Shown here: positions 47,919 to 58,416 of the stretch, in pieces
How the letters are laid out: every line of letters begins with the position of its first letter
Numbering within the stretch: the stretch's first letter is position 1
Source: Phytophthora colocasiae
Lineage: Eukaryota > Oomycota > Peronosporomycetes > Peronosporales > Peronosporaceae
DNA length: 64,000 bases
Assembly (NCBI GenBank): GCA_018806915.1
Contig: JAGKQI010000094.1
Span: 496,001-560,000 of the forward strand
Reading direction: 5' to 3'
The notes under the pieces: generated by a model
Told to the model about the DNA's origin: nothing
Database searches by the model: none
The model's input: only the letters and a program-made list of their open reading frames with translations
Translations under genes and position numbers: made by a program

Positions 47919-50162
47919 CTAAAGCCCCCGCTCGCAATAGTGCTCCCAAAGCTGAGAGAGATTCCGCGAGCCTGTCGGAATCAGAACCTGCGTCCATCCA
48001 ACACACAAATTAGAAAATTGCTCCTTCAAAGTTGGCGACTGCCACACCCTGCTTCCTGCATCCGCCATTATGTTGTCCGCTCCAGCAACATGAGATGCAG
48101 TCGTATAAAATCCATGTCGCACTTCGTGAATAGCGAGGATCCGCAACAGCATTTGAGCGAACTTATTCCTGCTTGACTTCTTGTTGCTCCATGCTACGGC
48201 AGAGGTATTATCGATCCAAAACTTAACGTGGATATCCGAATCGTGATCCAATCTGGACCACAACTTCCCCCAACAGATCGCCGCGAATACTGCGCTCATT
48301 AACTCTCTAACATTGATGCAAAATTCGATGTTGCTCTCACGATTGCAACGCTCGATCATATCCCGCTCAGTGTCACTGAACTCCACCTGCAAATATTGCT
48401 GCTGAGCAGGAAATAGTGCGCACAAACCCCGATCGCTAGCATCCATTTGAATGTGAATGTCTGGCTCGTGTCTGCACACGAAACGTGACAACGGAATCCG
48501 GTTTAGTCGGCCAATTGCCAGAATGACAGTAAACCAACGGAGATCTTCCTTAACATCTTCCGTCACCTCTGTAGATCCAAAACGAGGTGCAGTTCTTGCG
48601 ACAGCGGCTACACGCTGAAAGAACGAAGTTGCAGGTCGGATACAAGTAACGACGTGACGCAAGCTCCCTAAAAGCTTCTGAAGCTGCGTACGTGTAGTTG
48701 TAACCCGCTTGGACACGTCCGAAGCGCGATGGAGAGCTTTCGAAACTTTTGCTGCCGGCATCGAAACTGTGAGAGCCTCCAGGTCCCAGTCCAATCCGAG
48801 TGCTCTCCCCCGCGTAAACCAACCGGAAAACTTTTTCTCATTGCATGCATTGGGCCCTAGCACAGACACCATGGAACAGCGTAAAGCAATCTCTGCCTCA
48901 GCCAAACGAGAGCCAATGTCAGGTTCGATAGAGATATGATCATCGCACCACGTTTTCCCATCGAAGTTTTCACGAGCAAGAGCTGGTTGTAGCTGCCATT
49001 CCGGTGCGGAGTTGGCATAAAGATGACCAATTGCAGCACCTGCTGTCCAATAGGAAGATGGTGAATTCTTCCAACCAAACGGACAACACAAGTCTATCAC
49101 CAAAATTCCCAACTCGGGTATCGTACCAGCAAACCGACCAACATGATCAGCAGATATCGGAATGTTTCGGAATGCCCCATTCACGTCGCCGGTCATCATC
49201 TGCTGCAACTTCGGGAATGTTTCTGCTACATCCAGAGCCCGGTTGGAAAGTGCCTCAGCACCGTCGTACGATACCTCAATGTCCACATCAGGTTTGGTAT
49301 TATCGTTCACTGATTCTCCCTCTGGGAACGACAAGTCGTGAATAATACGAGCATCCACAGTCAAATCGACCTCTCCCTTTTCTACGGCTCCGAATGGACT
49401 GCAAGTTATACCTTCCAGTGTAGGTAGAAGATCCAAATCAAGGATGAGATATCGGTTGGCATCCTGCCCCGCCCGGAGATGTTTAACAATAATATTTAGA
49501 GCGCGCTTGGCAGATCCGTGGTTCGCCGGCGGTTTGTCTTGTCGCTTGAATGGTGCTTTCCACTCTGGTTCTACGCCATGATGCACAATAGAATGCCACC
49601 TTGAACGGTATCGATATTTTTTCCAGGATATGTCACTTGTAGGAATTTCAAGAGCTTTGTTGGGTCTAGAGTCCAAGCTTGTTTCTCCTCGTAGTAAACG
49701 GACGAACTCTGGTATTTGACATCCAGACCGACGAAAAAATGTGCTATACACTGCTTGTTTTTGCCTGTCAATCAAATACTTAGGGTTTCCGTCTAAATCC
49801 ACAGACACCGGCGTTAGCTTTGGTGGTGACAGTCCCTGTCGAGCCAAAGCCCGGTTGAGTTCTGCTGTGGCATACAGCAAATTTAATTCTGCTAGGCGCT
49901 GTCGCGCTAGGAGGGTTTTCTTGAAGTGCAGTCGTTTCTGAAGAATAAATTCCTTGGGATCTGGTATATCGGTGATGGTAGCGCCAGGTATTTGGCCTTG
50001 CGAATCTTTGCCAGACGCTGATGACCCGTTGGGTAGTGATCGAACTGCCATATCCGTAATCGATCTAACATGTCTGGGCTCTGCGTTAGCCAAAATGGAT
50101 GGGTTTTCTTCGTCTGGAGAATTTTGTTTTGACGGACTGACTCGGTAATGTCTCTTCTTCAC
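47919..50162 (-). pseudogene. YR-element reverse transcriptase and RNase H
   Basis: About 747 codons without a stop. RT motifs: H-D-L-S-F-P-E-G around 49330, D-V-N-G-A-F-R-N-I near 49190, the catalytic W-C-D-D-H near 48940, and L-L-G-S-L-R-H thumb residues. RNase H follows with M-D-A-S-D-R-G, R-E-L-M-S-A-V and W-I-D-N-T-S-A-V, supplying the acidic residues, and ends near A-D-N-I-M-A-D-A. The 3' end overlaps the recombinase frame by 88 bp. No ATG occurs near its upstream end; the 50086-50622 frame probably supplies the start through one frameshift near 50160. Confidence 0.85.
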
Positions 50163-50622
50163 GTTGTGAGGGCAGACTCAAATGTTTTACCTCACTGGGT
50201 GGCCTAGGCCGGGAACTCCTTTCAAGTTTCCACTGGCTGAGTGGACCAAGGCGGGTCTTCTTCGAGACATTCCACTGGTTGAGTGGCATAAATGTGGACG
50301 GGCTCGAGAGCTTTCGCTGGTCGAGCGGCCCGAGGGTGGACGGGCTCGAGAGCTTTCGCTGGTCGAGCGGCCCGGAGGTGGACGGGCTCGAGAGCTTTTG
50401 CTGGTCGAGCGGCCCGAGGGTGGACGGGCTCGAGAGCTTTCGCTGGTCGAGCGGCCCGGAGGTGGACGGGCTTGCTGATTTAATTCCAACAAGCGGTCCG
50501 ATAGCGGGTGAAACTGTACTCCTGGATTGAGCTGTCCGCGTGAGACGTTGAGGTTGTATCCCGTCCAGTAGTATGGGTTTACCAGAGTAGTGCACTCTAC
50601 CCCGCGAACATGTCGTCGACAT
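50086..50622 (-). pseudogene. N-terminal extension of the YR-element polymerase frame
   Basis: 178 codons from the ATG at 50620-50622, low complexity, containing the 14-residue repeat L-S-S-P-S-T-x-G-P-L-D-Q-R-K. It overlaps the RT frame by 77 bp in another phase. Confidence 0.55.
50293..50466. repeat. 42-bp minisatellite
   Basis: Four near-identical 42-bp units, each with CTCGAGAGCTTTCGCTGGTC. They lie in the coding frame of the YR element and encode a 14-residue repeat. There are no spacers, so this is not a CRISPR array. Confidence 0.88.
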
Positions 50623-50626
50623 GTGC

Positions 50627-50837
50627 AGGTAAATTGAAAAGTGTATTGATATTTACTTGCTTTTTCCTACTACTGCTGCTCTGTTGCAGCCAGTCAAAAA
50701 GGAGTAAACCTGAGCTACCTCAAGTAGCAAGTAAACTAGTTTATGCATATCAACTCGACCTTGCTGAGGTCATTATCATTGGAGTAAACCTCAATGACCT
50801 CAGTGAGGTCGTAAACGGAGTTAATAACTCCGTTACA
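50627..50837 (-). repeat. LTR 0 of the gag-only retrotransposon, 5' part (inverted)
   Basis: The reverse complement starts TGTAACGGAGTTATTAACTC and stops at CAATTTACC(T), where the intact copies go on into TTCAAGGATAAC. The rest of this LTR is at 53223-53260. At its outer end is GCATT (50838-50842), the reverse of the AATGC target duplication. Confidence 0.85.
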
Positions 50838-51004
50838 GCATTACGGAGCTCACGGAGCAAAGAACCTTTGTCTTGTTTTGTGGCTTCTGTAGTTCGAAGC
50901 AGGTGTGATTGGTTCAACTGATGCAGAAGATTCACGATGGCTTCATCTCCTTCCACCGACATGTCCTGATCAGCACTTCTCAGTAGCAAAATGCTCAAAA
51001 GACG
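50838..51004 (-). pseudogene. Kinase copy 2, internal fragment, inverted
   Basis: The reverse complement matches copy 1 from 16970 (CGTCTTTTGAGCATTTTGC) to 17136 (GTAATGC), exactly continuing the 42775-42948 piece. It codes for the helical region before the pseudokinase domain. Confidence 0.92.
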
Positions 51005-51161
51005 TTGAAGGTTGCGGAGGATACAGGACAGCAGAGCTAGTCAGGTAGAGGAGGAAAGCGTAGTTTCCCGATGCCGTTGTAAGTCTATAGATAGAATCGG
51101 CGAGAGATCGAAGAGCACGCACAAGTGTCGCTCATTCTCGATTTCTCCGCGCCGCAGATAA
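51005..51161 (+). repeat. Repeat A1 of the YR element
   Basis: 157 bp, the reverse complement of 43020-43176. It stands just upstream of the gag ATG, where A1 of a split-direct-repeat element should be. Confidence 0.9.
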
Positions 51162-51198
51162 GAGCCTCCAAGGAAACCTTCTCGGGTAACCACCAATT

Positions 51199-53176
51199 AT
51201 GACGGCAACCTATTATTATCTCAAACCAGGGGTCTTCAACGTTGTTGGGGTTGCGTACGGAAAGGTCGAAGCTGCCCCCAGAAACGGAAACGTGAGGGTT
51301 AGACTGGTTGCTAGTGGAAGATGGGTGGATGAAGCGATGGAGACAGTTGAGTTATCCGAAGCGGAAATCCTCCCTCGAGCGGTGACAGAAGGCGAAGCAT
51401 TAAATGGTGCCGGCACTTTTGTCGGTGGTGTGATATGCACCGCACGTGTTCGCAAAGGAGGTGCTCGCGTGTGGGATTATGGGCTGGTCGTTGGTTACCG
51501 TTGGGATATCGATCAGAAACAAGGGCAACTAGACGTCAACTTTGGCGGAGATGACACAGTTATTGTGTATAACCCAATGTTGACTCAAGACATAGCCGTT
51601 GAGATCTATGCATTACAACCTTGCAGAGGCCGAAGTACAAGTCTCGTGATGTTGCAGGAGATGATGCAGTTACACAAGAATGTGTACAATAGATTCAATG
51701 GCATCGGCGTAACAGCTACCCGCGATCCAAGAATGTTACTGGGCGATCTCGATGGTAAACAGATTGACGAATCCAGAATGCTACCATTGCTGGATATATC
51801 AAGCTTTGAGATTTCTCAAGTAGCCGTACGGAACATATTAGATTACGTGTTCTATAAGGAAGGGGGTCGAACGGCACCTACTGGTATGGTCTTTGGTGAC
51901 TCAATATTTGATGAAGCTCCCAATCAAACCGAGTCAGATGCTCCGGCACGGCGTTCTCCAACCCTCGATTCTGAGTTCGTTTTGGGTGACGGCCTCAGCG
52001 ATTCCGATGACGACGTTGGATCGAATGACCAAAGTAAAGAAGCACAGAGACCGACTCGTACAACCGATCAACCTGAATCTAAGCGTAGGCGTCTCGCAAA
52101 TAGCAAGCTGGAGTCGGTTCCAGCAGCTGGTCGATCACCCACGGAGTTCGCATCAATACAAGGCCGTCGCGGAAGTGTGCAAGACGTTGATCAATTGATC
52201 TCGCTTCATAGAGCGACGACAGAGGGGCCGGGTAGCTCCATTCAACTAGTATCAAGACGTGGTGATGAGAGTACCGGAAATACTCAATTTCAACCCTCCG
52301 GGATGCAGAATTCAATCCATCTCACTCTCGTAAACGGTAAGTACGCGTCAATGACGGCGCAACGATTTGTGGAATATGTGCAGGTATCTTGGAGAAAGTT
52401 TGGCTTCTTTCCACACCCTGCTGTCCTACGAGGCTTATTTTTGTTGGGATTTCGGTACGAGAGGCTTGTCCATCTTGCACTTCAGTCGTGTGACGGAACT
52501 GGAGAAGAGGTCCCTTGTTAGAAAGAGCGATATGAGCAATTTCTCAAAGAAGAACACATTACCCGTTGCGCCCGATGCGACAAGTTTTTCTGTTATTGTT
52601 GGTGCCGTGGAAGCATTGTGTAATATCACACGCCACCTTTATCAACCTGTCGTCCATGAAACATTGAACGCCGCGGCAGCCTTTCTCAGTGAGCTACGTG
52701 TAACTGAGCTGCCGACCTCTACAGAAGCACTGGCGGAAGTAACTGCGTGGATCGATGACCAGTTGGAATTGTTTAGAGTACATGTTGCCGATGATGATTT
52801 GCAGCAAGCCTCGACAATCAAGAGTCATTTCAGTGCGTCTCATGAGTCCTTTGTACGAGTACATCAATTGATCCTCCGTCAGGACATAATCTCGGCTGTT
52901 AGCAATGCTAAAACAACATTGGTGCGATCGGACAGGCTCAACCGTGGTTCAGAAGTGAACAAGAGAGTGTCAATACCGATTGAAGTCCGTAATGCCCTGC
53001 CTAAACAAGGCAAGAAGGAGATATGTCTTCGTTTCCTGTCTGTTCAAGTTTGCAAAGGGAAGAATGGGAACTGTTTGATAAAACATCTTTGCCATTTCAA
53101 GCCGGCTACATTGCCTGACATTGTGCGCGAATTCATTGAAAAGAACTACGGTGGTTTGTCAGTAGACATGAAGTGA
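51199..53176 (+). pseudogene. YR-element gag-like gene, one frameshift
   Basis: Frame 1 runs 51199-52521 and frame 2 from about 52500 to 53176. Near 52500 the reading changes from L-Q-S-C-D-G-T to L-E-K-R-S-L-V, consistent with one indel. The N-terminal third is beta-rich with repeated G-x-V motifs; an acidic segment (L-S-D-S-D-D-D-V) and a basic patch (S-K-R-R-R-L) follow. The C-terminus is A-L-P-K-Q-G-K-K-E-I-C-L-R-F with three cysteines, resembling the end of DIRS-order Gag proteins. Assignment as gag rests on position after A1 and on this C-terminus. Confidence 0.6.
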
Positions 53177-53410
53177 TGGAGCCTGGGAACGAATCTAGGT
53201 CTGGTCTTCCCAAAGGCAAAGGACCTTTCAAGGATAACAGCTTCCTCTCGCTACATCACATGGTAGCACTTGTTGGTCAAGTCCTCGACGTCCATCGAGC
53301 CGCCGAGTCCAAGTTCCAGTTGAAGCCATCGAGCAACCATCAAGTCACCTTCGAGTAACCTTCAAGTCACCTTCGAGTAACCTACACACCTTTTTTCCTA
53401 CCCCACGACC

Positions 53411-54202
53411 ATGGAGGCCAACCAAGTCCCCCAAACTTTCGGAGAGATGCTACAATACTTCGCACAGCAGCAAAAACAATTCCACGCTCGCATGAATGAG
53501 CAGATTGCCGCTCAAGCAGCACGGATGGAAACGTTGACGAGCAAGCCACCGGCTGCACGGAAGGCGGAGCCTCCCAAGTACCATGGAAGCCTCAATGAGG
53601 ACCTAGAGCTCTGGTTTTTTACCATTGAGCAGTACTATGCCGACTACCACCCCCTAATGGTGGAGAACTCGGCTGCGTTCGTCACTATGGTGTCGTGCTA
53701 CTTAGCACCGACACCGATGAACTGGTACAGGCAGTTCGTGGCAGACTGTGACCGTAATCAGGTTGTCCGCACGTGGGATACCTTCCAGATTGTCATGCGG
53801 AAACGTTTTTTACCCCCCGATCACGAGTATTCTCTTCGTGAGAAGTTGTGTAAGATTACGCAACTCGGATCACTTCATGATTACGTGAGCGAATTCCAAG
53901 ATGTGCTGATTCAGTGCAAAGTACCAATCTCTCCTCTAGAACTACGGTTCTACTTTCAGCAAGGTCTGCGGTCTGAGACCGTTCACCACCTCCGCGAACA
54001 CCACCCAGCAACCCTGACGAGACCATTCATCGAGCTATCCCTCCGATTTGACCACGGAGTCAAGGGTGGGAGCACTCCCAGTGCAACCGCCAGAATGGAT
54101 GGAACGGAGCGACCCTGTCACAAGTGCAAGAAGGTCGGCCACATCGCACCCCCACCGTCCATCGACCAAGCAGGCCGCCTCTTTGAAGCGGGGTCGCAGT
54201 AA
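53411..54202 (+). CDS. Gag protein, unit 1 of the gag-only element
   Basis: 263 residues from ATG 53411, uninterrupted. Ty3/Gypsy-type capsid features: P-K-Y-H-G-S, D-L-E-L-W-F-F-T-I-E-Q-Y-Y, W-Y-R-Q-F, then F-Q-D-V-L-I-Q-C and a zinc knuckle C-H-K-C-K-K-V-G-H-I-A. The knuckle's last cysteine is missing here (A-P-P-P for A-P-H-C-P), so a small lesion near 54150 has altered it. It would form particles in trans with another element's polymerase. Units 2 and 3 are more broken. Confidence 0.8.
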   Translation: MEANQVPQTFGEMLQYFAQQQKQFHARMNEQIAAQAARMETLTSKPPAARKAEPPKYHGSLNEDLELWFFTIEQYYADYHPLMVENSAAFVTMVSCYLAPTPMNWYRQFVADCDRNQVVRTWDTFQIVMRKRFLPPDHEYSLREKLCKITQLGSLHDYVSEFQDVLIQCKVPISPLELRFYFQQGLRSETVHHLREHHPATLTRPFIELSLRFDHGVKGGSTPSATARMDGTERPCHKCKKVGHIAPPPSIDQAGRLFEAGSQ

Positions 54203-54444
54203 CGGAGTTATTAATCTCGCGTTTACGACCTCACTGAGGTCATTGAGGTTTACTCCAATGATAATGACCTCAGCAAGGTCGAGTTGATATGCATAAACTA
54301 GTTTACTTGCTGCTACTTGAGGTAGCTCAGGTTTACCTCCTTTTTGACTGGCTGCAACAGGCAGCAGTAGTAGGAAAAAGCAAGTAAATATCAATACACT
54401 TTTCAATTTACCTTCAAGGATAACAGCTTCCTCGCTACATCACA
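54199..54444 (+). repeat. LTR A
   Basis: 246 bp between gag 1 and gag 2. It ends CTACATCACA and is followed by TGGTGGCAC. Confidence 0.85.
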
Positions 54445-54593
54445 TGGTGGCACTTGTTGGTCAAGTCCTCGACGTCCATCGAGCCGCCGAGTCCAAGTTC
54501 CAGTTGGAAGCCATCGAGCAACCATCAAGTCACCTTCGAGTAACCTTCAAGTCACCTTTCGAGTAACCTACACCTTTTTTCCTACCCACGACC

Positions 54594-55388
54594 ATGGAGG
54601 CCAGCCAAGTCCCCAAACTTTCGGAGATGCCACATTACTTGCACAGCAGCAAAAACAATTCCACGCTCGTGCCGAATGTTGGTGATTACCGCTCAAGCAG
54701 CAGGATGGAACAAACGTTAACGAGCAAGCTTCACCGGCTGCATCGGAAGGCGTGCCTCCCAAGCACCATGGAAGCCTCAGCCAATGAGGACCTAGAGCTC
54801 TGGTTTTTTACCATTGAGCAGTACTATGCCGACTACCACCCCCCTAATGGTGGAGGAACTCGGCTGCGTTCGTCACTATGGTGTCGTGCTACTTAGCACC
54901 GGACACCGATGAACTGGTACAGGCAGTTCGTGGCAGACTGTGAAGACCGTAATCAGGTTGTCCGCACGTGGGATACCTTCCAGATTGTCATGCGGAAACG
55001 TTTTTTACCCCCGATCACGAGTATCTCTTCTGTGAGAAGTTGTGTAAGATTATGCAACTCGGATCACTTCATGATTACGTGAGCGAATTCCAAGATGTGC
55101 TGATTCAGTGCAAAGTACCAATCTCCTCTAGAACTACGGCTCTCGCTTTCAGCAAGGTTCTGCGGTCTGAGACCGTTCACCACCTCCGCGAACACCACCC
55201 AGCAACCCTGGACGAGACCATCGAGCTATCCCTCCTCCGATTTGACCACGGAGTCATGAGGGTGGGAGCACCCCTGGTGCAACCGCCGAATGGATGGAAC
55301 GGGCGACCTGTCACAAGTGCAAGAAGGTCGGCCACATCGCACCCCACTGTCCATCGACCAAGCAGGGCCGCTCTTTGAAGCGGGGTCG
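54594..55388 (+). pseudogene. Gag unit 2, frameshifted
   Basis: Same protein as unit 1, broken by many small indels (about 54660-54770, 54840-54910, 55010-55150 and 55240). The zinc knuckle is complete here (C-H-K-C-K-K-V-G-H-I-A-P-H-C). Many one- or two-base indels in a young repeat suggest either fast decay or error-prone sequence. Confidence 0.82.
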
Positions 55389-55636
55389 TGTAACGGAGAT
55401 TAACTCCTGTTTACGACCTCACTGGAGGTCATTGAGGTTTACTCCAATGATAATGACCTCAGTAAGCAAGGTCGAGTTGATATGCATAAACTAGTTTACT
55501 TGCTACATTTGGAGGTAGCTCAGGTTTACTCTTTTTTGACTGGCTGCAACAGAGCAGCAGTAGTAGGAAAAAGCAAGTAAATATCAATACACTTTTCAAT
55601 TTACCTTCAAGGATAACAGCTCTCCCTCGCATCACA
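55389..55636 (+). repeat. LTR B
   Basis: 248 bp, beginning TGTAACGGAGATTAAC and ending CATCACA. Best-preserved start of the four. Confidence 0.85.
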
Positions 55637-55788
55637 TGGTAGCACTTGCTGGTCAAGTCCTCGACGTCCATCGAGCCGCCGAGTCCAAGTTCCAGTTGAA
55701 GCCATCGAGCAACCATCAAGTCACCTTCGAGTAACCTTCAAGTCACCTTCTGAGTAACTCCACACACCTTTTTTCCTACCCCACGACC

Positions 55789-58416
55789 ATGGAGGCCAAC
55801 CAAGTCCCCAAACTTTCGGAGAGATGCTACAATACTTCGCACAGCAGCAAAAACAATTCCAGCTGCTCGCATGAATGAGCAGATTGCCGCTCAAAGCAGC
55901 ACGGATGGAAACGTTGACGAGCAAGCCACCGGCTGCACGTGGAAGGCGGAGCCTCCTAAGTACCATGGAAGCCTCTCAATGAGGACCTAGAGCTCTGGTT
56001 TTTACCATTGAGCAGCAATTATGTTGCCGACTACCATTCCCTAATGGTGGAGAACTCGGCTGCGTTCGTCACTATGGTGTCGTGCTACTTAGCACCGACA
56101 CCGATGAACTGGTACAGGCAGTTCGTGGCAGACTGTGACCGTAATCAGGTTGTCCGCACGTGGGATACCGTAGTATCGGTGTCAAGTGTCCGCATTTGTC
56201 AAGTGTCACCCCCCTATATTGACCAATGAAAGCTGTGTATTGGGGGTTGGACAAGTAGGATTTGCAACTGAATTTTGCTGAAGTGTCAGCCCCGAGTTCC
56301 TTCGGCAAGCAGTGCAGCATAACCAGAACAACCGCAGAATAGAGAAGAAGCCGGCGAACAAGGACTCGAATGCGGGTGTCGTAGAGGCGCGGAGTGGGCC
56401 GGAAACTACATGCAGCTCTGCCTGACGTCGGAGACTTTGCTTTCATACGCTGCACTCGTCTGTACGAAACCCGAGAAATGCAAGTGATTCGGACGTTGTG
56501 GCCTGGAATCGACCCAGCTAGCACGACATATCAGCCCAAAGCACGTGTTATTAGACGCTGGAAGTCAAGAAGGTTGACATTTGGAAATGGCTGCTAAAAC
56601 TGCCAAGACTGCGCAACTTTGCAAAACGCTACCGACGTGCTGGCATAGCGAAGACGTTGAGTGATGATGCAGAGATGGGACATTATGGAGTGGATAATCG
56701 GCTTGCGCTCGCAGGGAATTCCTGTGTCTTCTAAAATGCTGCAACAAGAAGCGTTAGAAATTGCATCGATGTACGACGTGCCACGTATTGCTTTGCTGCG
56801 TCTCCAACGCACATGGATAGGAACGTTTCTATTCGTTACAGCGCCATAGCTTTGGCGCTCAGAGCCAAGAGACACGCCAAGGACAAACGATCGCCTCAGA
56901 GATTCAGCTCGAGTAGCACGTGAATTCCTCAGCTACTGTGCGCAGGCGTATTGTGGAAGAAGGCATTACTAAGGTCTACAATGCGGACCAAACCGCCGTG
57001 TTTTTCTGAATATGTACCTAAACACTCCATTGATTCTCAGGAATTTGCGAAAACGGTTTGGGTAAAATGTGGTGGAAAAGTAAAGAACGTTTAACTGCCA
57101 TGCTTTCTTGCCGACAGTACTGGTGCTGGCAAGTACGACCCTTTGGGTTGTATTTAAAGTAAAGGGTCTCGGGACGATACCAAACGCGACGAAAATACAC
57201 GGTTGCGTAATGGATTTAGCAAAGGCATGTGGAAGACAATGGAGCTAACACTACAAAGGAGACACAGACAGTTATCTACGCTGAACCCAAGCGGGTGGTG
57301 GAATGCTTGATCTTTTCACTGCAATTCTTGCAACACTTTAGCGAACGTAGCTCTACCGATGAGCCGGTTATGCTTGCTGATGTGGGATGATTTTAGCGCG
57401 CATTGACGCCCGAAGTCGTTGAATTTGCAGTTGAAAAGAATATTGTGTTGCAGCGAATTCCTCCTGGATATACACATTGTTGTCAAATAGCTGATATAGC
57501 GTGGAATAAACCACTCAAAGACCGGATTAGAGCTTCTTGGACAACGTACCTAAAGGCGTAGCAGTGCTCAAAGGCTCTTGTGTTCAGCGGGGGAGCTCTC
57601 CAAAGCTTACACCGCCAGATAGAAAACGTGTCCTTCAATGGTAGCTACATACGGCTTGGAATGATCTCTCTGTGAAGACGATCAAAGGAGGTTACAAACA
57701 TCGTGGATCTTTGTTCGACGAGCGCACGGACTTTTCAAACAAAGATGTAGGGCAGACAAAAATCGACGAAGAGCTGGCTAATGCCTTACAAGCTTTGTCG
57801 TGGCTAGATGACAGCGCAGGAGAAAGTTTCCTGGGACGACGACGTCGTTGATAGACACACATTCACAAAGATTAGAGTCAGCATTAGTAGCGCACCGTTG
57901 TCCCATCCATAACCAGCACCTTGCACTTTTCCTCATCATTTGATTTGGCGACCCCGAGGGGGCAGACACTTCTGACACCAGCATTACGGTACCTTCTGGG
58001 CATTGTCATGCGGAAACGTTTTTACTCCCCTGATCACGAGTATTCTCTCTTTCTTGTGAGAAGTTGTGTAAGATTACGCAACTCGGATCACTTCATGATT
58101 ACGTGAGCGAATTCCAAGATGCGCTGATTCAGTGCAAAGTACTAATCTCTCCTCTAGAACTACGGTTCTACTTTCAGCAAGGTCTGCGGTCTGAGACCGT
58201 TCACCACCTCCGCGAACACCACTCCAGCAACCCTGGACGAGACCATCGAGCTATCCCTCCGATTTGAATTACCACGGAGTCAAAGGGTGGGAGCACTCCC
58301 CAGTGCAACCGCCGAATGGATGGAACGGGCGACCTGTCAGCAAGTCGCAAGAAGGTCGGCCACATCGCACCCCACACTGTCCATCGACCAAGTAGGCCGC
58401 TCTCTGAAGCGGGGTC
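55789..58416 (+). pseudogene. Gag unit 3, split by a pogo-like element
   Basis: The 5' part 55789-56167 and the 3' part 57992-58416 (from CCTTCTGGGCATTGTCATGC on) together cover the gag unit, with small indels in both. The gap between them is the DNA transposon at 56168-57989. The knuckle region is again damaged. Confidence 0.83.
56168..57989 (+). mobile_element. pogo/Tigger-like DNA transposon with decayed transposase
   Basis: 1,822 bp with TA on both sides (56166-56167 and 57990-57991). Ends: left CCGTAGTATCGGTGTCAAGT; right (reverse complement) CCGTAATGCTGGTGTCAGAA, similar but not identical inverted repeats. The interior, about 56460-57850, keeps pogo-family pieces in several frames: W-I-I-G-L-R-S-Q-G-I-P-V of the CENP-B-type DNA-binding region, Y-N-A-D-Q-T-A-V-F-F with the first catalytic Asp, W-D-D-F-S-A-H and P-P-G-Y-T-H. 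Removing it with one TA restores GGGATACCTTC of the gag unit. Confidence 0.85.

Larger units (their letters stand above)
43305..48006 (-). pseudogene. Tyrosine recombinase of the YR element, split by piggyBac 2
   Basis: The N-terminal part is at 47610-48006 (SAM-like helical core-binding region, S-Y-T-R-A-W-S-Q-W) and the catalytic part at 43305-43950. The catalytic residues are visible: Arg in L-L-R-R-S-E-Y, H-S-V-R-I-G-G-A-T, W in G-R-W-L-S, and the nucleophile Tyr in F-E-E-Y. Deleting the inserted element with one TTAA joins the halves in frame (D-P-V-V-K-Q-H-P-L). So the gene was intact when the element landed, and this copy was inactivated by it. Confidence 0.88.
42949..50628 (-). mobile_element. 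YR retrotransposon (Ngaro/PAT-like), RT-YR half
   Basis: Carries, on minus, a reverse transcriptase-RNase H and a tyrosine recombinase, the gene set of DIRS-order elements, plus the repeat block B1-A2-B2 at its 3' end (43246 down to 42949). Its gag and A1 repeat are at 51005-53222 on plus, across an inversion breakpoint. The inner end at 50628 abuts a split LTR. Confidence 0.85.
51005..53222 (+). mobile_element. YR retrotransposon, A1-gag half
   Basis: Contains A1 and the gag-like frames. It ends at 53222 against the remaining 38 bp of the LTR. With the inversion undone, this half lies directly after B2 of the other half. Confidence 0.8.

Noticed and set aside
50293..50466. CRISPR-like array
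   Set aside because: The 42-bp units abut without spacers and code for a repeated peptide within a retrotransposon frame.
43020..51161. Inversion caused by recombination between the A1 and A2 repeats
   Set aside because: The healed junctions lie at 42948/42949 and 51004/51005, so the inverted block contains A2 but excludes A1. Crossover inside the pair would leave different junctions.
51010..51170. DIRS-1-type inverted terminal repeats
   Set aside because: A1 and A2 are inverted only because of the 8-kb inversion; after restoring it they are direct, as in Ngaro/PAT-type elements.
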